Shown: positions 30,650 to 30,811 of the stretch, one piece after another
Numbering within the stretch: position 1 is the stretch's first letter
Layout of the letters: each line of letters begins with the position of its first letter
Origin: DATAWZ01 sp036266975
GTDB taxonomy: Bacteria; Actinomycetota; Thermoleophilia; Solirubrobacterales; Solirubrobacteraceae
Length of the DNA: 30,811 bases
Assembly (NCBI GenBank): GCA_036266975.1
Contig: DATAWZ010000060.1
Coordinates: forward strand, 1-30,811
Reading direction: 5' to 3'
Notes under the pieces: generated by a model
Seen by the model: only the letters and a program-made list of their open reading frames with translations
Databases searched by the model: none
Told to the model about the DNA's origin: nothing
Translations under genes and position numbers: made by a program

Positions 30650-30810
30650 CGCGTGGCCTCCTTCGGATCGAGTCGGTCGGCCGCGGCCTCGGCGGCCGCG
30701 GCCCGTTCGAGTAGCTCACCCCCCTGCCGGGCCTCGCGCCAGCGCTCGTGCGCGGCGGCATCCTGCTGGGCCTCGGCCAGTCTGGCGCCTGCGCGGCGCT
30801 CGCGTTCGGC
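30646..30810 (-). CDS. 3' end of a second coiled-coil protein gene (partial)
   Basis: The final 54 codons of a gene that continues beyond the window: an Ala/Glu/Arg-rich helix (ERERRAGARLAEAQQDAAAH, then a short run to AAADRLDPKEATR) ending in TGA at 30646-30648 within an ATGA overlap with the next gene. The composition resembles its downstream neighbour, so the two may be paralogous or interacting coiled-coil proteins in one operon. Nothing more can be said without the missing 5' part. Confidence 0.7.
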   Translation of the reverse strand, partial: AERERRAGARLAEAQQDAAAHERWREARQGGELLERAAAAEAAADRLDPKEATR

Positions 30811-30811
30811 A

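Overview
The window is 30.8 kb of very GC-rich DNA. Genes are tightly packed, often join by 4-nt ATGA/GTGA overlaps, and several appear to be leaderless. With the AfsR-type regulator, the DrrAB exporter, a YrbE-type permease and many TetR genes, this points to a high-GC actinobacterium. A Thermoleophilia/Solirubrobacterales-like host fits the gene content, but the sequence alone does not prove it. No rRNA, tRNA or CRISPR array was seen.

Left part (1-11.1 kb). A small protein precedes a 1068-residue AfsR/BTAD-type ATPase regulator. A convergent DrrA/DrrB-type drug exporter follows, whose upstream region carries three 7-bp direct repeats at exact 11-bp spacing, the architecture bound by SARP-type regulators. 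An SDR oxidoreductase and a TetR regulator diverge across three near-identical 19-bp palindromes at 33-bp spacing. Next come a possible effector with a transglutaminase-like Cys-His-Asp set, a two-gene operon (HTH/DUF3887-like protein plus membrane protein) whose start sits directly on a palindromic operator, and a ribB-SRPBCC pair.

Central catabolic operon (20.2 down to 11.1 kb, minus strand). Seven genes overlap or nearly overlap: acyl-CoA dehydrogenase of ACAD10/11 (LvaC) type, APH-like kinase (LvaA type), a small protein in the position of LvaB, HyuA, HyuB, acyl-CoA synthetase, TetR. The first three plus the synthetase resemble the levulinate (lva) logic: activate an acid to its CoA ester, phosphorylate a hydroxyl on the acyl chain, and eliminate phosphate. 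Combining this with a HyuA/HyuB ATP-dependent hydrolase or carboxylase suggests a pathway for a lactam, hydantoin, cyclic imide or ketone. This is the most promising candidate for an undescribed system here.

Right part (20.3-30.8 kb). There is a scar region with a beheaded luciferase-like monooxygenase fused to an IS21-type transposase start and a 132-bp element with 24-bp inverted ends that supplies the stop codon of a nitronate monooxygenase gene. Exonuclease III, a zinc-independent MDR reductase, small membrane proteins, a twice-frameshifted secreted protein, a Crp/Fnr regulator, an orphan YrbE/MlaE permease, a second acyl-CoA ligase and two coiled-coil genes at the edge follow.
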